In this document: positions 41,901 to 50,940 of the stretch, one piece after another | How positions within the stretch are numbered: the stretch's first letter is position 1 | Layout of the letters: every line of letters begins with the position of its first letter | NCBI GenBank assembly: GCA_016793325.1 | Contig: JAEUKI010000062.1 | Coordinates: 248,001-312,000 of the forward strand | Reading direction: 5' to 3' | Length of the DNA stretch: 64,000 nt | Origin: Myxococcales bacterium | Lineage (GTDB): Bacteria > Myxococcota_A > Polyangia > Polyangiales > Ga0077539 | Position numbers and translations under genes: made by a program | Notes under the pieces: generated by a model | Told to the model about the DNA's origin: nothing | What the model saw: the letters and a program-made list of their open reading frames with translations, nothing else | The model's database searches: none

Positions 41901-41951
41901 GTTCACTTTGTAAGTGAACAGTGCTCTCTTTCAAAGAGAACACTGTTCACT
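41901..41951. promoter_or_regulatory. Overlapping palindromes, probable TetR operators
   Basis: GTTCACTTTGTAAGTGAAC (41901-41919) is a perfect 8-bp-arm palindrome. Overlapping it, 41913-41951 is a 39-bp inverted repeat with 19-bp arms, one mismatch and a one-base centre, starting AGTGAACAGTG and ending CACTGTTCACT. The site lies between the tetR stop and the lipoprotein start. It could also form a strong hairpin ending the tetR transcript, but no T-run follows. Confidence 0.7.
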
Positions 41952-42018
41952 TCGATACAGCAAGACGCTCCCCGGCGCAAACGCCCGGTCACCGCCGGTC
42001 GCTTCGCGTCGAGCTCGA

Positions 42019-42660
42019 TCAGCGGAGCGAGCGCAGCATCGCGGCCCCGAGCGCGTCGATCATCGCGTCGAGCTCGCGGCCTCGCTTCTGCCACAGCCCG
42101 TCGAGGGCCATCACCGCGAAGCCGTGCACGAGCGACCAAGCGACGACCTTGTGCGTCGAGAGCTCGCTTCGATCCTGGCCGCGCTCTCGCAAGACCTCGT
42201 CGATCCCCGCCACGAGCTTGCGCGCGACCTCCGCGGCCGGTCGCGCTTCGCGGCGGTCGTCCCGCTGGGCGCTGCCGTACATCAACCGAAACAAATGCGG
42301 CCGATCGAGCGCGAACAGGATGTACGTGCGTCCGAGCTCGACGAGCGTCGCCTCGGCCTTCGCGACGCCCGACAGGCCGCGCGTGGCGCGCGCGACGCGA
42401 GCGTCGATTCGCTTGCAGAGCGCTTCGAACCCGAGGTCGCTCACCGCGAGCAGCAGCGCTGATCGCGTCGCGAAATGCTTGTACGCCGAGCTCACGGCGA
42501 CGCCGCAGCGCTCGGTCGCGTCGCGCAAGCTGAAGCCCTCGGCGCCCGACGCCTCGACGATCTCGAGCGTGGTCTGCACGAGGGCGTTCGCCAGGTCGCC
42601 GTGGTGATAGTCGCTGCGCGGCGCAGACTTCGCGCGCTTTCGCTTCGCCGGTTCTTTCAC
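42019..42660 (-). CDS. TetR/AcrR-family transcriptional regulator
   Basis: 213 residues from GTG 42660, which overlaps the stop of the upstream membrane protein (GTGA). DNA-binding part: YHHGDLANALVQTTLEIV, then FSLRDATERCGVAVSSAYKHFATRSALLLAV. Ligand part contains ALDRPHLFRLMYGSAQ and SLVHGFAVMALDGLW, typical of TetR proteins with a WHG-type C-terminal domain. It is the third gene of the acetate-transporter-like operon, and operator-like palindromes lie just past its end. It resembles the 3780-4409 regulator. Confidence 0.9.
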   Translation of the reverse strand: MKEPAKRKRAKSAPRSDYHHGDLANALVQTTLEIVEASGAEGFSLRDATERCGVAVSSAYKHFATRSALLLAVSDLGFEALCKRIDARVARATRGLSGVAKAEATLVELGRTYILFALDRPHLFRLMYGSAQRDDRREARPAAEVARKLVAGIDEVLRERGQDRSELSTHKVVAWSLVHGFAVMALDGLWQKRGRELDAMIDALGAAMLRSLR

Positions 42661-43376
42661 GAGCGACCGTGCTGGTTGGGCGCGGCGCTCGCGACAGAAG
42701 CCGCCTCCGCGTCGATCGGGTTGAGCGCGCTGTTGGCCTCTTCGGGCTCGACGCGCACGCCCGTCGCGACCCCGCCGACGGAGTTGTGCTCGTCGATCGC
42801 ATCCGCGGCGCGGTCGAGGAGGCCCGCGTGCACGAAGGACATGAGCGCGTAGAGCAGCACTGGGCCGCCGAGCATCATGGTCTCGACGACCGAGTGCATC
42901 GCGAAGCTCCGGTCGGCCATCTTCGCGGCCATCAAGAGCAGCGTCACCGCGACGACGATCGTGTTGAGGACGCGCGCGAACGTCGCGAGACCGCGCGCCT
43001 TGGGGGCCGCTTCGGGCGCGCCGCGGAGCAGCGGTTTTCCGAGAAAAAATAGCCGCCACGCGAGGATGAGCCCAGGGATCGACACGACGCCGACCACCAC
43101 CAGAAGCCCGAACAACCCCACTGCGAGGCCGGGAACGAACATCTGCCCGAGCCCCCACGCGCCGAGCGCAGCGAGCAGCACCTCCCGCGGCGGCCCTTGC
43201 TTGCTGAACGTCGGCGCGACGCCCTCGCGGTACTGCCCCGCGTTGACGACCTGCGTTCCCGTCCGTCGCGGCGGCCAGAGCGCGTCGGCGTCCTTGCGGT
43301 TCGACCACCACATCGCCGCGGGGATCACGCCGCAGAGCGCCATGAACAACGGAATCGCGACGATCAGCTCCAGCAT
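42657..43376 (-). CDS. Multi-pass membrane protein of unknown function
   Basis: 239 residues with about five membrane helices (LIVAIPLFMALCGVIPAAMWW, LLAALGAWGLGQMFVPGLAVGLFGLLVVVGVVSIPGLILAW, VLNTIVVAVTLLLMAAKM, MMLGGPVLLYALMSFVHAGLL) and a soluble C-terminal tail. No family recognised. It sits between the YaaH-type transporter and tetR, 19 bp after the former and overlapping the latter. Confidence 0.7.
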   Translation of the reverse strand: MLELIVAIPLFMALCGVIPAAMWWSNRKDADALWPPRRTGTQVVNAGQYREGVAPTFSKQGPPREVLLAALGAWGLGQMFVPGLAVGLFGLLVVVGVVSIPGLILAWRLFFLGKPLLRGAPEAAPKARGLATFARVLNTIVVAVTLLLMAAKMADRSFAMHSVVETMMLGGPVLLYALMSFVHAGLLDRAADAIDEHNSVGGVATGVRVEPEEANSALNPIDAEAASVASAAPNQHGRS

Positions 43377-43395
43377 CGTGGACTCGCTCTGCCTG

Positions 43396-44043
43396 TCAGT
43401 GTGCCGCCGGTGCCGCGCCCTCGCCGGGCGGCGTCGGCTTGAATAGTGGGCCAGGAACCTTGAACACCGGCCGCCCCGCCGCCGTGTTCACGAGGATCGC
43501 AAACGCGAGGTAGAGCGCGATCAACCCTAGCGCGATGGTCGCGAGCGCGATCGGCATCGCAAACGCTTGTGACTTCGTCAGCTCTTTCAAGATCCGACAC
43601 GCATAAAGAATGTCGATATCGAGCAAGAACACGAACAGCAGCTTCGAGTAGAACCCGAACGCGAACGTCAGCACGACGAAGATGATCGAGAAGCAGAAAT
43701 CAATGCTGAGAACGACGTGAGGGTCCGGGACGCGCCCCTCGGCCAGCCCCGACAACACGTGCCAATTGATGATCCAGTTGAACGCGAAGGTGGTGAAGAG
43801 CGTTCCCCCGAGGAGGTTCTTGTTCACGAGGGCCATGATCCCCGCGAGAAACTGGCAGCCGCCGCCGAACAAGAGGCAGTACATCGCGGCCGTGCGAAAC
43901 GCCGCGGCGTTGGCTACCTGACCGAGCGCGATCGGCAACAGCGCTGCGCACCCAACAGCCAACCCGAGGAGCCCGAGCGGCGTCGGTTCGGCGAACACGG
44001 GTTGCGGGGCGGGAGGGGTCGCGGGCGTGGAGTTTTGCGTCAT
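43396..44043 (-). CDS. GPR1/FUN34/YaaH (SatP-like) monocarboxylate transporter
   Basis: 215 residues, six membrane helices. The signature EPTPLGLLGLAVGCAALLPIAL corresponds to the family's NPAPLGL start, followed by YCLLFGGGCQFLAGIMALVNKNLLGGTLFTTFAFNW, the most conserved block. These channels carry acetate or succinate with protons. It is the first gene of the leftward unit ending in tetR and diverges from the metallophosphoesterase. Confidence 0.85.
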   Translation of the reverse strand: MTQNSTPATPPAPQPVFAEPTPLGLLGLAVGCAALLPIALGQVANAAAFRTAAMYCLLFGGGCQFLAGIMALVNKNLLGGTLFTTFAFNWIINWHVLSGLAEGRVPDPHVVLSIDFCFSIIFVVLTFAFGFYSKLLFVFLLDIDILYACRILKELTKSQAFAMPIALATIALGLIALYLAFAILVNTAAGRPVFKVPGPLFKPTPPGEGAAPAAH

Positions 44044-44133
44044 TCGTTGCTGTCCTTCGAAGCCCCGACGCTACATCGGTTTGCGCTTCGCTCGCCCGCG
44101 CGATGATCGAGCGCTACTGTTCTCGCGGTCTTC

Positions 44134-45381
44134 GTGCGCTCGTTGGGCTTCGACTGGTTCTTCCTGCTGCTCTTGTTCGTGCTCGCCGTCTCAGTCGAGG
44201 CGGTGCTCCGCGCCCTCGCTCCTGGGCGGTTCGAGCGTCCGCGATCACGCTGGATCGCCCGCGCGTTGATCATGGTGGGCGCCATCACCGTCCTCGCGAT
44301 CGAGAGCGCCTCCCGCTCGCGCGCGCCCGCGGGGGGCGGCGTCTACCGCGTTCCGATCGCCGTCATCCGAAGCACGGCCGTCGCGCTGTGGGTCTCGTCC
44401 GTCCTCGTGACGCTCTGGCATCTCGTCGCCGAGATCGTCGGTCGCACGGCGCGCGCCGTCCGAGGCTTTCGCGAGCCCGCCGAGCCCGCCGTCGCCGAGC
44501 CCGTCCCGCCCCCGTCGAAGTCACCCGAGGACGCGTCGACCCAGCAAATCGACCGGCGAAGCGCGCTCGTCCGCGTCGTCGACACCGCCATCATCACCGG
44601 CGTCTCTGGCGCAGTCGGGTACGGGCTCGTCAAGGGCCGCAGCGATTTTCGTGTGCGTGAAATCGAGGTGCGCCTCCCGAAGCTCCCGCGCGCGCTCGAC
44701 GGCTACACGATCGTGCAGTTGACCGACCTGCACGTGGGCGTCTTCGCGGGGCCCGATGACTTTCGCCCGATGCTCGATCGCACGCGCGCGCTGCGCCCCG
44801 ACGCGATCGTGCTGACGGGTGACCTCGTCGATCGGCACCCGAGGCACGTGCCCGACGCGCTCCGCATGTTCGCGTCGCTCTCTGCGCGCGACGGCGTGTT
44901 CGCGGTGCTCGGCAACCACGACTACTACACGGACTACCGCGCGGTGCTCCGCGCCCTCGAACGCGCCAACGTCCGCGCGCTCGTCAACGAACACACGATC
45001 ATCCGCCCCGAAGACGGCGGCGGCTTCGTGCTCGCGGGCGTCGACGACGTGTGGGCGCCTCGCGTCGCTCCGGGGCGCGCGATGGACCTGCGTCGCGCGC
45101 TCGTCGGCGCTCCACGGGAGGCGGCGCGCGTGCTGCTCGCCCACAACCCCAAGGTGTTCTCGACCGCCCACAACGCGGTCGACCTCCAGCTCTCGGGGCA
45201 CACGCACGGCGGACAGATCAACCCCGCGTCGCTCGCGTCGCTCGCCCTCGAGTACGTGAGCGGAACCTACCGCTCTGCGCACGGCACCCTCTTTGTCAGC
45301 AACGGCTTCGGATACACGGGCGCGCCCGTGCGCCTCGCAGCGCCGCCCGAGATCGCGAAGATCGTCCTCGTCGCCGGCTGA
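44134..45381 (+). CDS. YkuE/YaeI-like membrane-anchored metallophosphoesterase
   Basis: 415 residues from GTG 44134. Several N-terminal membrane helices precede a soluble calcineurin-type domain: QLTDLHVG (D-x-H), VLTGDLVDRHP, AVLGNHDYYTDY and LSGHTHGGQINP, all metal ligands present. Homologues act on lipid or nucleotide phosphates such as UDP-diacylglucosamine; the substrate is not determined here. Confidence 0.9.
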   Translation: MRSLGFDWFFLLLLFVLAVSVEAVLRALAPGRFERPRSRWIARALIMVGAITVLAIESASRSRAPAGGGVYRVPIAVIRSTAVALWVSSVLVTLWHLVAEIVGRTARAVRGFREPAEPAVAEPVPPPSKSPEDASTQQIDRRSALVRVVDTAIITGVSGAVGYGLVKGRSDFRVREIEVRLPKLPRALDGYTIVQLTDLHVGVFAGPDDFRPMLDRTRALRPDAIVLTGDLVDRHPRHVPDALRMFASLSARDGVFAVLGNHDYYTDYRAVLRALERANVRALVNEHTIIRPEDGGGFVLAGVDDVWAPRVAPGRAMDLRRALVGAPREAARVLLAHNPKVFSTAHNAVDLQLSGHTHGGQINPASLASLALEYVSGTYRSAHGTLFVSNGFGYTGAPVRLAAPPEIAKIVLVAG

Positions 45382-45393
45382 AACGGTCGTCGC

Positions 45394-45657
45394 TCAGAAC
45401 GGAGCGCGTCGCGTCGCTTCGACGACGGCTTCGCGATGATTTTGTGGGCGCTGCTCGGCGGCGGTCCACCCGAGCGCGCTGCGACCGGTGAGCGCAAACA
45501 CCTGTGGCCGTTGGGGGGTGCCTCGAACGAGAATCACGCAGCTTCGACCGTCCCATTCCATTCCTTCGCCGCAGCGGGCGTCGGCGAAGGCCGCCGTGGC
45601 GCACGTCGCGAGGGCGAGGGTGATCACGAATCGAACGAAGGCTCGGCGATGGCTCAT
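45394..45657 (-). CDS. Small secreted protein
   Basis: 87 residues. Signal peptide FVRFVITLALATCATAAFADA with cleavage near ADA, then a short mature part with two Cys (ARCGEGMEWDGRSC) that resembles the start of a DUF-type chitin-binding or EGF-like fragment. No function assigned. Stop is 12 bp from the convergent phosphoesterase stop. Confidence 0.55.
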   Translation of the reverse strand: MSHRRAFVRFVITLALATCATAAFADARCGEGMEWDGRSCVILVRGTPQRPQVFALTGRSALGWTAAEQRPQNHREAVVEATRRAPF

Positions 45658-45757
45658 GTCGGTGCTCCAGCCGGGCCTCTCGCCGCGCGCGGGCGATGGT
45701 GACCGAACCGAGCGACGGAGCCTGTGTGTCGCCGACGGACGGCGTCGCGGCGGGCGG

Positions 45758-46573
45758 TCAGCGACGCGCGTGCGCGGCGGCGGCCAACAGGATTCCCGCT
45801 GCGACCGAGACGTTGAGCGAGTCGACGCGGCTCGTTCCTGCGATCGAGACGAGTCCGTCGCACTGCGATCGAACCGCGTCCGAGAGCCCCTCGCGCTCGT
45901 TGCCCATCACGAGCACGCACGGACCGCGGAGCGCCGCGTCGAACAAGCGCTCTTTCGCCGCGCGATCGGTGCCCACAATGCGAATGCCCTTTCGACGGAT
46001 CCTCGCGAGCGCGTCTTCGAGCGAGGCGCACCGCGCCGTCACCACGTGCTCTGCGCCGCCCTCGGCGACGCGCACCGCCGCGGGCGTGAGCACGCGCTGG
46101 CCTTCGGGGGCTTCGAGCAGGACCACGTCGATCCCGAAGAACGCCGCGGACCGCAGGATCGCCCCGATGTTGTGCGGGTTTCGAACGCGGTCGAGCGCGA
46201 GCGCGAAGCCCTTCGTTCGGATCAGCGTCTCGGCGACGGCGTCGACCCCGAGCGGCGGCGTCGGCCGCACGAGTAGAACGACCCCTTCGTGGTGCGTCGA
46301 CTCGCACATGCGATCCAAGCTGTCGACCGACAACACCCGCACCGGAACGCCCTGCGCCTCGAGCGGCGCCAGCGCGAGCTCGATCGAAGGACGCATCGCC
46401 GGCGCGTGCATCACCTGCATGATGGCGTGCGGTCGGGCGCGCATCGCGGCGAGCGCGGCGTGCAATCCATAGAGCTTTTCTCCATCACTCGAGCGTGGGC
46501 GCGGCGGTGGCGCGGGCGGTCTCGGTCCGCGTCGCATGTCGCGGGGCGCGGGGGGGCGGCTGCGATCGTTCAC
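45758..46573 (-). CDS. SpoU-class (TrmH/RlmB-like) RNA 2'-O-methyltransferase
   Basis: 271 residues from GTG 46573; ATG 46537 is an alternative that leaves more room for the divergent gene's promoter. A Pro/Arg-rich tail precedes the substrate-binding domain (EKLYGLHAALAAMRARPHAIMQVM) and the knotted SPOUT domain: LDRVRNPHNIGAILRSAAFFGID, then VLVMGNEREGLSDAVRSQCDGLVSIAGTSRVDSLNVSVAAGI. RlmB methylates G2251 of 23S rRNA; TrmH-like relatives act on tRNA. Exact target not certain. Confidence 0.88.
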   Translation of the reverse strand: MNDRSRPPAPRDMRRGPRPPAPPPRPRSSDGEKLYGLHAALAAMRARPHAIMQVMHAPAMRPSIELALAPLEAQGVPVRVLSVDSLDRMCESTHHEGVVLLVRPTPPLGVDAVAETLIRTKGFALALDRVRNPHNIGAILRSAAFFGIDVVLLEAPEGQRVLTPAAVRVAEGGAEHVVTARCASLEDALARIRRKGIRIVGTDRAAKERLFDAALRGPCVLVMGNEREGLSDAVRSQCDGLVSIAGTSRVDSLNVSVAAGILLAAAAHARR

Positions 46574-46598
46574 GGTGTCGTGGTAGACGACAGGGCCC

Positions 46599-47336
46599 TT
46601 GCGTAGCAACCGCGCTCCTGATCCCGCGCTGGATTTCGCGTCGTGGATCCTCTTCGAAGACCCGCAGCTGCTGGCGGTCGGCAAGCCCGCGGGCGTGCTT
46701 TCGCAAGGCGGCGAGGGCGGCGAAGGCCGAAACCTCGTCGACCTCGCGCGCGCCTACCTCGGGGTCGCCTCGGGCGTGGGCGTCCTCCATCGGCTCGATC
46801 GCAACGTCTCGGGCGTGGTGCTGCTCGCGAAGGACCCGCGCGCGGCGTCCAAGCTCACGCAGGCGTTCGCCAAAGGGGAGGTCGAGCGCGTGTACGAAGC
46901 GGTCTCGCTCGTCCGACGCGCGCCCGCTGAACCATCGTTCATCGTCGACGCGTGGCTGCGCAAGGACGAGACACGAAATCAAGTCGAGGCGCGGGACGCT
47001 CGCTCGCTCGAGCGACTTTCGCCAGCGATTCGAAAGGAGTTTCGCGAGTCGCGCACGGACGTCCGCGTGCTCTCGCGCCACGCGCCCAAGCTCGGCCCGA
47101 TCGCGCGCTGCGAGGTCCGGCCCATCACCGGTCGCTCGCATCAGATCCGCGTGCACCTCGCGTTCGTCGGGCTGCCGATCGTGGGGGATCCCAAGTACGG
47201 CGTCGCCTCGCGCACGGTCTCGCGCCCGCTCTTGCACAGCACGAAGCTCTCGTTTCGTCATCCGAAGACCTCCAAGCCCATCGAAGTGCTCTGCCCCCTG
47301 CCGTGGGACGACTCGCTGCTAGAGTCTCTGTCGTGA
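46599..47336 (+). CDS. RluA-family pseudouridine synthase
   Basis: 245 residues from TTG 46599. FEDPQLLAVGKPAGVLSQGG opens the family domain; the catalytic Asp is in HRLDRNVSGVVLLAK (Asp67), followed by RPITGRSHQIRVHLAFVGLPIVGDPKYG. No S4 domain, so it resembles RluC-minus or TruC-type enzymes that modify rRNA or tRNA uridines. Its stop overlaps the GTG of the following lipoprotein (GTGA). Confidence 0.9.
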   Translation: MRSNRAPDPALDFASWILFEDPQLLAVGKPAGVLSQGGEGGEGRNLVDLARAYLGVASGVGVLHRLDRNVSGVVLLAKDPRAASKLTQAFAKGEVERVYEAVSLVRRAPAEPSFIVDAWLRKDETRNQVEARDARSLERLSPAIRKEFRESRTDVRVLSRHAPKLGPIARCEVRPITGRSHQIRVHLAFVGLPIVGDPKYGVASRTVSRPLLHSTKLSFRHPKTSKPIEVLCPLPWDDSLLESLS

Positions 47337-48373
47337 TCCACACTTCACGATGGCTCTCGGTCGCGATGCTCGGGTTCGCGCTCGCTGCGTGCGCGACGAG
47401 CAACTCGCAAGCGGGCACGACGACCACGGCAGGAGGGGTGATCGCGCGGAGGTTCGAGCCGCGCGATCCGCACGGTGAACCGCTGGCGCTCTTGCCGCCC
47501 GGAGCCGTCTCGTGGGCCCGCGTGGACGCGCGGCGCGCTCGCGCGTCGAGGCACTGGGGGCCCATCACGGCGATGCTCACGAATGTGGGGCTGATGGACA
47601 CAGTGCGCCGTTTCGAGCGCGAGATCGGCGTCGACCCGCTCGCCTCCACGAGCACGCTCGCGGGCGCTGTGTACGAGCGCGTCTCGGGTCCACCGGACGC
47701 TGTGCTCGCACAACTTCCCAGAGCTGCGCTCGTGTTGCGGGACGGGTTCGACGCCAACACCGTCCGCGCCGCGCTCGGCCGCGACGGAACGACCGTCCGC
47801 GAAGAGCGCGTCGGCGCCCTGACCGTGTACACGAACGGCCGTTACGCGGTGAGCTTCCTCGCGCCCGACGTGATGATCGCGTTTCACCCGGCGATCGCGG
47901 CCAACGTCGAGCGGCAGCTCTCGGGCGAAGAGAGCACGACGCTCGAGCGAGACCCCGAGCTCGCGCCGCTGTGGGAGCGCGCCGGCGTTCGAGCGTCGGC
48001 CGTCGCGCGCAGCGCTGGGAGAGACACGATTCCCTTCTCGATCGACGTGGGCGAGGACAGCCGGATTTCTGTCCCCAGTTTTCAACGGGTCGTGGCGTGG
48101 GTCGACGGCGACGACGCGGTGACGGTGCGCGCGGTCGCGCTCGCGCCGCGCGACGGGGACGCGGCGCGGTTCGTCTCGGGCCTCGATGGAATGCGGCGCG
48201 ACTACGGAGGGAGATTCCTCGTCCGCATCATGGGCTTCGCGCGCCTTCTCAACGAGGGAGTCTCGCTCTCGACCGACGGCGCGCACGTTCGGATCGCGAT
48301 CGACGCGCAGGGGAGCGAAGTTCAGCGCGCGATTCAAGTCGCTGGCGCCGGCGCAGCGCTGCGCGGCGGCTGA
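47333..48373 (+). CDS. Lipoprotein of unknown function
   Basis: 346 residues from GTG 47333. Clear lipobox (GFALAACATSN). The mature part begins PLALLPPGAVSWARVDARRARASRHWGPI and is a soluble mixed alpha/beta domain (EREIGVDPLAS, ALVLRDGFDANTVRAAL, YAVSFLAPDVMIAFHP). It has the look of myxobacterial proteins that start LPPGA-x-x-ARVD, but no named domain is recognised. Translationally coupled to the pseudouridine synthase gene. Confidence 0.75.
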   Translation: MIHTSRWLSVAMLGFALAACATSNSQAGTTTTAGGVIARRFEPRDPHGEPLALLPPGAVSWARVDARRARASRHWGPITAMLTNVGLMDTVRRFEREIGVDPLASTSTLAGAVYERVSGPPDAVLAQLPRAALVLRDGFDANTVRAALGRDGTTVREERVGALTVYTNGRYAVSFLAPDVMIAFHPAIAANVERQLSGEESTTLERDPELAPLWERAGVRASAVARSAGRDTIPFSIDVGEDSRISVPSFQRVVAWVDGDDAVTVRAVALAPRDGDAARFVSGLDGMRRDYGGRFLVRIMGFARLLNEGVSLSTDGAHVRIAIDAQGSEVQRAIQVAGAGAALRGG

Positions 48374-48542
48374 CCCGTCGCGGTCGTGTTCGCAGACCCG
48401 AGCCGGCGCTCGGTCCCGACGCAGATAGCCGCGCCCGCGCGCGATTTCGCCCGCGACAACGTCGATGGATTGGGTGCGTTGATGATTCCTGCGGTCTGCA
48501 TCGATTGAGAGCGCGGGGCGACCTCTGCTACACCGCCCGCGC

Positions 48543-49925
48543 ATGAAGCGCTGGATCGTCCGCGCCGCGAGCGGCCCCCTCAAGGGGGCGGTGCGGGTGC
48601 AAGGTGACAAGTCGATCAGCCATCGCGCGTTGATCCTCGGGTCGATCGCGAAGGGCGTCTCTCGGGTGCGCGGGCTGTCGCGCGGCGAGGACAACGCGGC
48701 GACGCGACGCGCGTTCGAGGCGATGGGCGTTCGAATCGAAGAAGAGCCCGACGGAGCGCTGCTCGTGCACGGCGTCGGCCTCGACGGGCTGCGCGCTTCG
48801 GCCTCGCCGATCGACTGCGGCAACAGCGGAACCACGATGCGCCTGCTCGCGGGCCTCCTCGCAGGGCAGTCCTTCGCGAGCACGCTCGTCGGAGACGCGT
48901 CGCTCACGCGCCGACCGATGGGGCGCGTGTGCAAGCCGCTGCGATCGCGAGGCGCGCGGATCGACGGGCAGTTCGTCGCCGAGAAGAACGACGAGACCGC
49001 GCCGATCGAGATCCGCCCGATGCCCGCGGACATCGGCTTGTCCGAGCTCGAGTACGACTCGCCCGTCGCGAGCGCGCAGGTGAAGAGCGCGCTGCTCCTC
49101 TCGGGGCTCTACGCGTCGGGAAGCACAGTGATCACCGAGCCCGTCGTCTCGCGCGATCACACCGAGCGCATGCTCTCGGCGATGGGCGCGCCGTTGAAGG
49201 TGATGGGCCCGGTCGTGATGCTCGATCCACACGAGTGGGATCACTGGTTGGCGCCGGTGGATTTCACGGTTCCTGCCGATCCGTCGAGCGCTGCGTTCTT
49301 GTTGGTCGCGGGGGCCGTGGTCGAAGGAAGCCGCGTCGGCGCGCGGGGCGTGTGCATCAATCGAACGCGAACGGGGGCGCTCGACGTGCTCCGCGACATG
49401 GGCTGCGCGGTGCTCTGGTCTCCGAAGGGCGACGAGGGAGGCGAACCCGTCGCGGATCTATTCGTGAGCGAAAAATCAGGCGCACTGCGCTCGGGCGCGC
49501 GCGTCGGCAGCGAGCTCGCCGTGCGCGCGATCGACGAGGTCCCCGCGCTCGTCGCGGCCGCGGCCACGGTGCCTGCGGTCAGCGAGTTTCGAGACCTGCG
49601 CGAGCTACGCGTGAAAGAGAGCGACCGCATCGAGGCGCTCGCCCGCGTGCTCCGCGCGTTCGGGCGCGAGGTCGAAGTGCTCGACGACGGGCTGCGTTTC
49701 GAGGGCGGCGCGCTGCGACCGACGTGGGTCTCGTCCGAGGGCGATCACCGCATCGCGATGGCCTCGGCGCTGATGGCGCTCGCGGCGCGCGGAGAGCCCG
49801 CGTTTGGATCCGTTCGAGGCGCGACGGTGATCGAGGACACCGAGTGTGTCGCGACGAGCTTTCCTGGGTTCGTCACGGTGTTGCGCGGGCTCGGCGCGGA
49901 CATCACCGAAGAGGAGCTCGCGTGA
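48543..49925 (+). CDS. aroA: 3-phosphoshikimate 1-carboxyvinyltransferase (EPSP synthase)
   Basis: 460 residues. Motifs: VQGDKSISHRALILGSIAKG (Lys23 and Ser24), CGNSGTTMRLLAGLLAG, LTRRPMGRVCKPL, ASAQVKSALLLSGLYA, PADPSSAAFLLVAGA, LRVKESDRIEALA and GDHRIAMASALMAL. It joins shikimate-3-phosphate and PEP. First gene of the conserved aroA-cmk-rpsA order; its TGA overlaps the cmk ATG by one base. Confidence 0.97.
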   Translation: MKRWIVRAASGPLKGAVRVQGDKSISHRALILGSIAKGVSRVRGLSRGEDNAATRRAFEAMGVRIEEEPDGALLVHGVGLDGLRASASPIDCGNSGTTMRLLAGLLAGQSFASTLVGDASLTRRPMGRVCKPLRSRGARIDGQFVAEKNDETAPIEIRPMPADIGLSELEYDSPVASAQVKSALLLSGLYASGSTVITEPVVSRDHTERMLSAMGAPLKVMGPVVMLDPHEWDHWLAPVDFTVPADPSSAAFLLVAGAVVEGSRVGARGVCINRTRTGALDVLRDMGCAVLWSPKGDEGGEPVADLFVSEKSGALRSGARVGSELAVRAIDEVPALVAAAATVPAVSEFRDLRELRVKESDRIEALARVLRAFGREVEVLDDGLRFEGGALRPTWVSSEGDHRIAMASALMALAARGEPAFGSVRGATVIEDTECVATSFPGFVTVLRGLGADITEEELA

Positions 49926-50653
49926 TGACCGACGAAAAGAGCACTCCATCGCGCGCTCGGCGGCCGAGGCCCATCGTCGCGATCGACGGCCCCGCGGGCG
50001 CGGGAAAATCCACCGTGGCGCGCGAGGTCGCCGTGGCCTTGGGCTACGTGCTCGTGGACACGGGGGCGCTCTATCGCGCCATCGCGCTCGGCGCTCACTT
50101 GCGCAAAACGCCGCGCGACGACCGCCACGCGATCGAGTCGCTCGCCGAAGAGCTCGTCGCGTCCGGCGCGCTCGAGATGCACGCGCGCGCGGGGCAGACG
50201 CCGACGCTCGTGCTCGACGGGGTCGCGCGGACCGACGAGCTTCGAACGCCGGACATTTCGCAGGGCGCCAGCGTGGTCAGCCGCTATCCGGGCGTGCGCG
50301 CGGCGCTGCTCGAGCTGCAGCGGTCGTTCGGGCGACAAGGCGGCGTTGTGCTCGAGGGGCGGGACATCGGGACGGTGGTGTTTCCCGATGCAGAAGTGAA
50401 ATTCTTTCTCACCGCGACGGACGAGCGTCGGGCGCACCGGCGCCACGCCGAGCTCGTCGAGCGAGGGACCGAATCGCGCTTCGAGGACGTTTTGCGCGAG
50501 GTGCGCGAGCGGGACGAGCGGGACGCGGCGCGGGACATCGCGCCGATGCGCGCGGCGGAAGACGCGGTGGTTCTCGACTCGTCCGAGCGGACGATCGCCG
50601 AGGTGGTCGCCGTGATCTGCGACGCGGCACGCCAATGTGAGCGCGGGGTCTGA
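49925..50653 (+). CDS. cmk: Cytidylate kinase
   Basis: 242 residues. IVAIDGPAGAGKSTVAREVAVALGYVLVDTGALYRAIAL is the P-loop and CMP-binding start, followed by QGASVVSRYPGVRAALLELQRSFG, VVLEGRDIGTVVFPDAEVKFFLTAT and RDERDAARDIAPM. It phosphorylates CMP and dCMP. Coupled to aroA by TGATG. Confidence 0.96.
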   Translation: MTDEKSTPSRARRPRPIVAIDGPAGAGKSTVAREVAVALGYVLVDTGALYRAIALGAHLRKTPRDDRHAIESLAEELVASGALEMHARAGQTPTLVLDGVARTDELRTPDISQGASVVSRYPGVRAALLELQRSFGRQGGVVLEGRDIGTVVFPDAEVKFFLTATDERRAHRRHAELVERGTESRFEDVLREVRERDERDAARDIAPMRAAEDAVVLDSSERTIAEVVAVICDAARQCERGV

Positions 50654-50654
50654 G

Positions 50655-50697
50655 CTCGAGGGGCGGGCGGGTCCAAGGCCCCGAGTCGGGCAATTTT
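50655..50697 (+). terminator. Possible terminator after cmk
   Basis: A stem CTCG-GGGC-type arm (50655-50664, one bulged A) pairs with GCCCCGAG (50678-50685); after a few bases comes AATTTT. It precedes the rpsA promoter and would separate the two transcripts. Bulge and short T-run make it tentative. Confidence 0.35.
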
Positions 50698-50721
50698 CAC
50701 GGGAATAGTCCCGGGCGGGCT

Positions 50722-50751
50722 TTGACAGAGGGCGGTTCGATCCTCTACAAC
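50722..50751 (+). promoter_or_regulatory. Candidate sigma-70-type promoter for rpsA
   Basis: A perfect TTGACA (50722-50727), 18-base spacer and TACAAC (50746-50751) lie about 190 bp before the rpsA start. A consensus -35 box stands out in this GC-rich DNA, and a strong promoter is expected for a ribosomal protein gene. Confidence 0.55.
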
Positions 50752-50940
50752 GCCGCTCCGCTTCGGCGGTGAGCGCTCTCGTTTTCAGCGTCGCGCAACT
50801 CCGCGCCGAGCACTCTTCGGCACCGATGGTCGGTGTCTCGTGGTGGTGCTCGGTGGTTCGAAATCCCCCGCGCGATGAGTTTTCGCCGGGAGCTCCTGCC
50901 TCCGAAGACATCCCGAGGAAAGAAGGTCACCGTCGATCAC

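Noticed and set aside
50731..50745. GGTTCGATCC resembling a tRNA T-loop
   Set aside because: No 5-bp T-stem, acceptor stem or anticodon arm can be formed around it; it falls in the spacer of the rpsA promoter.
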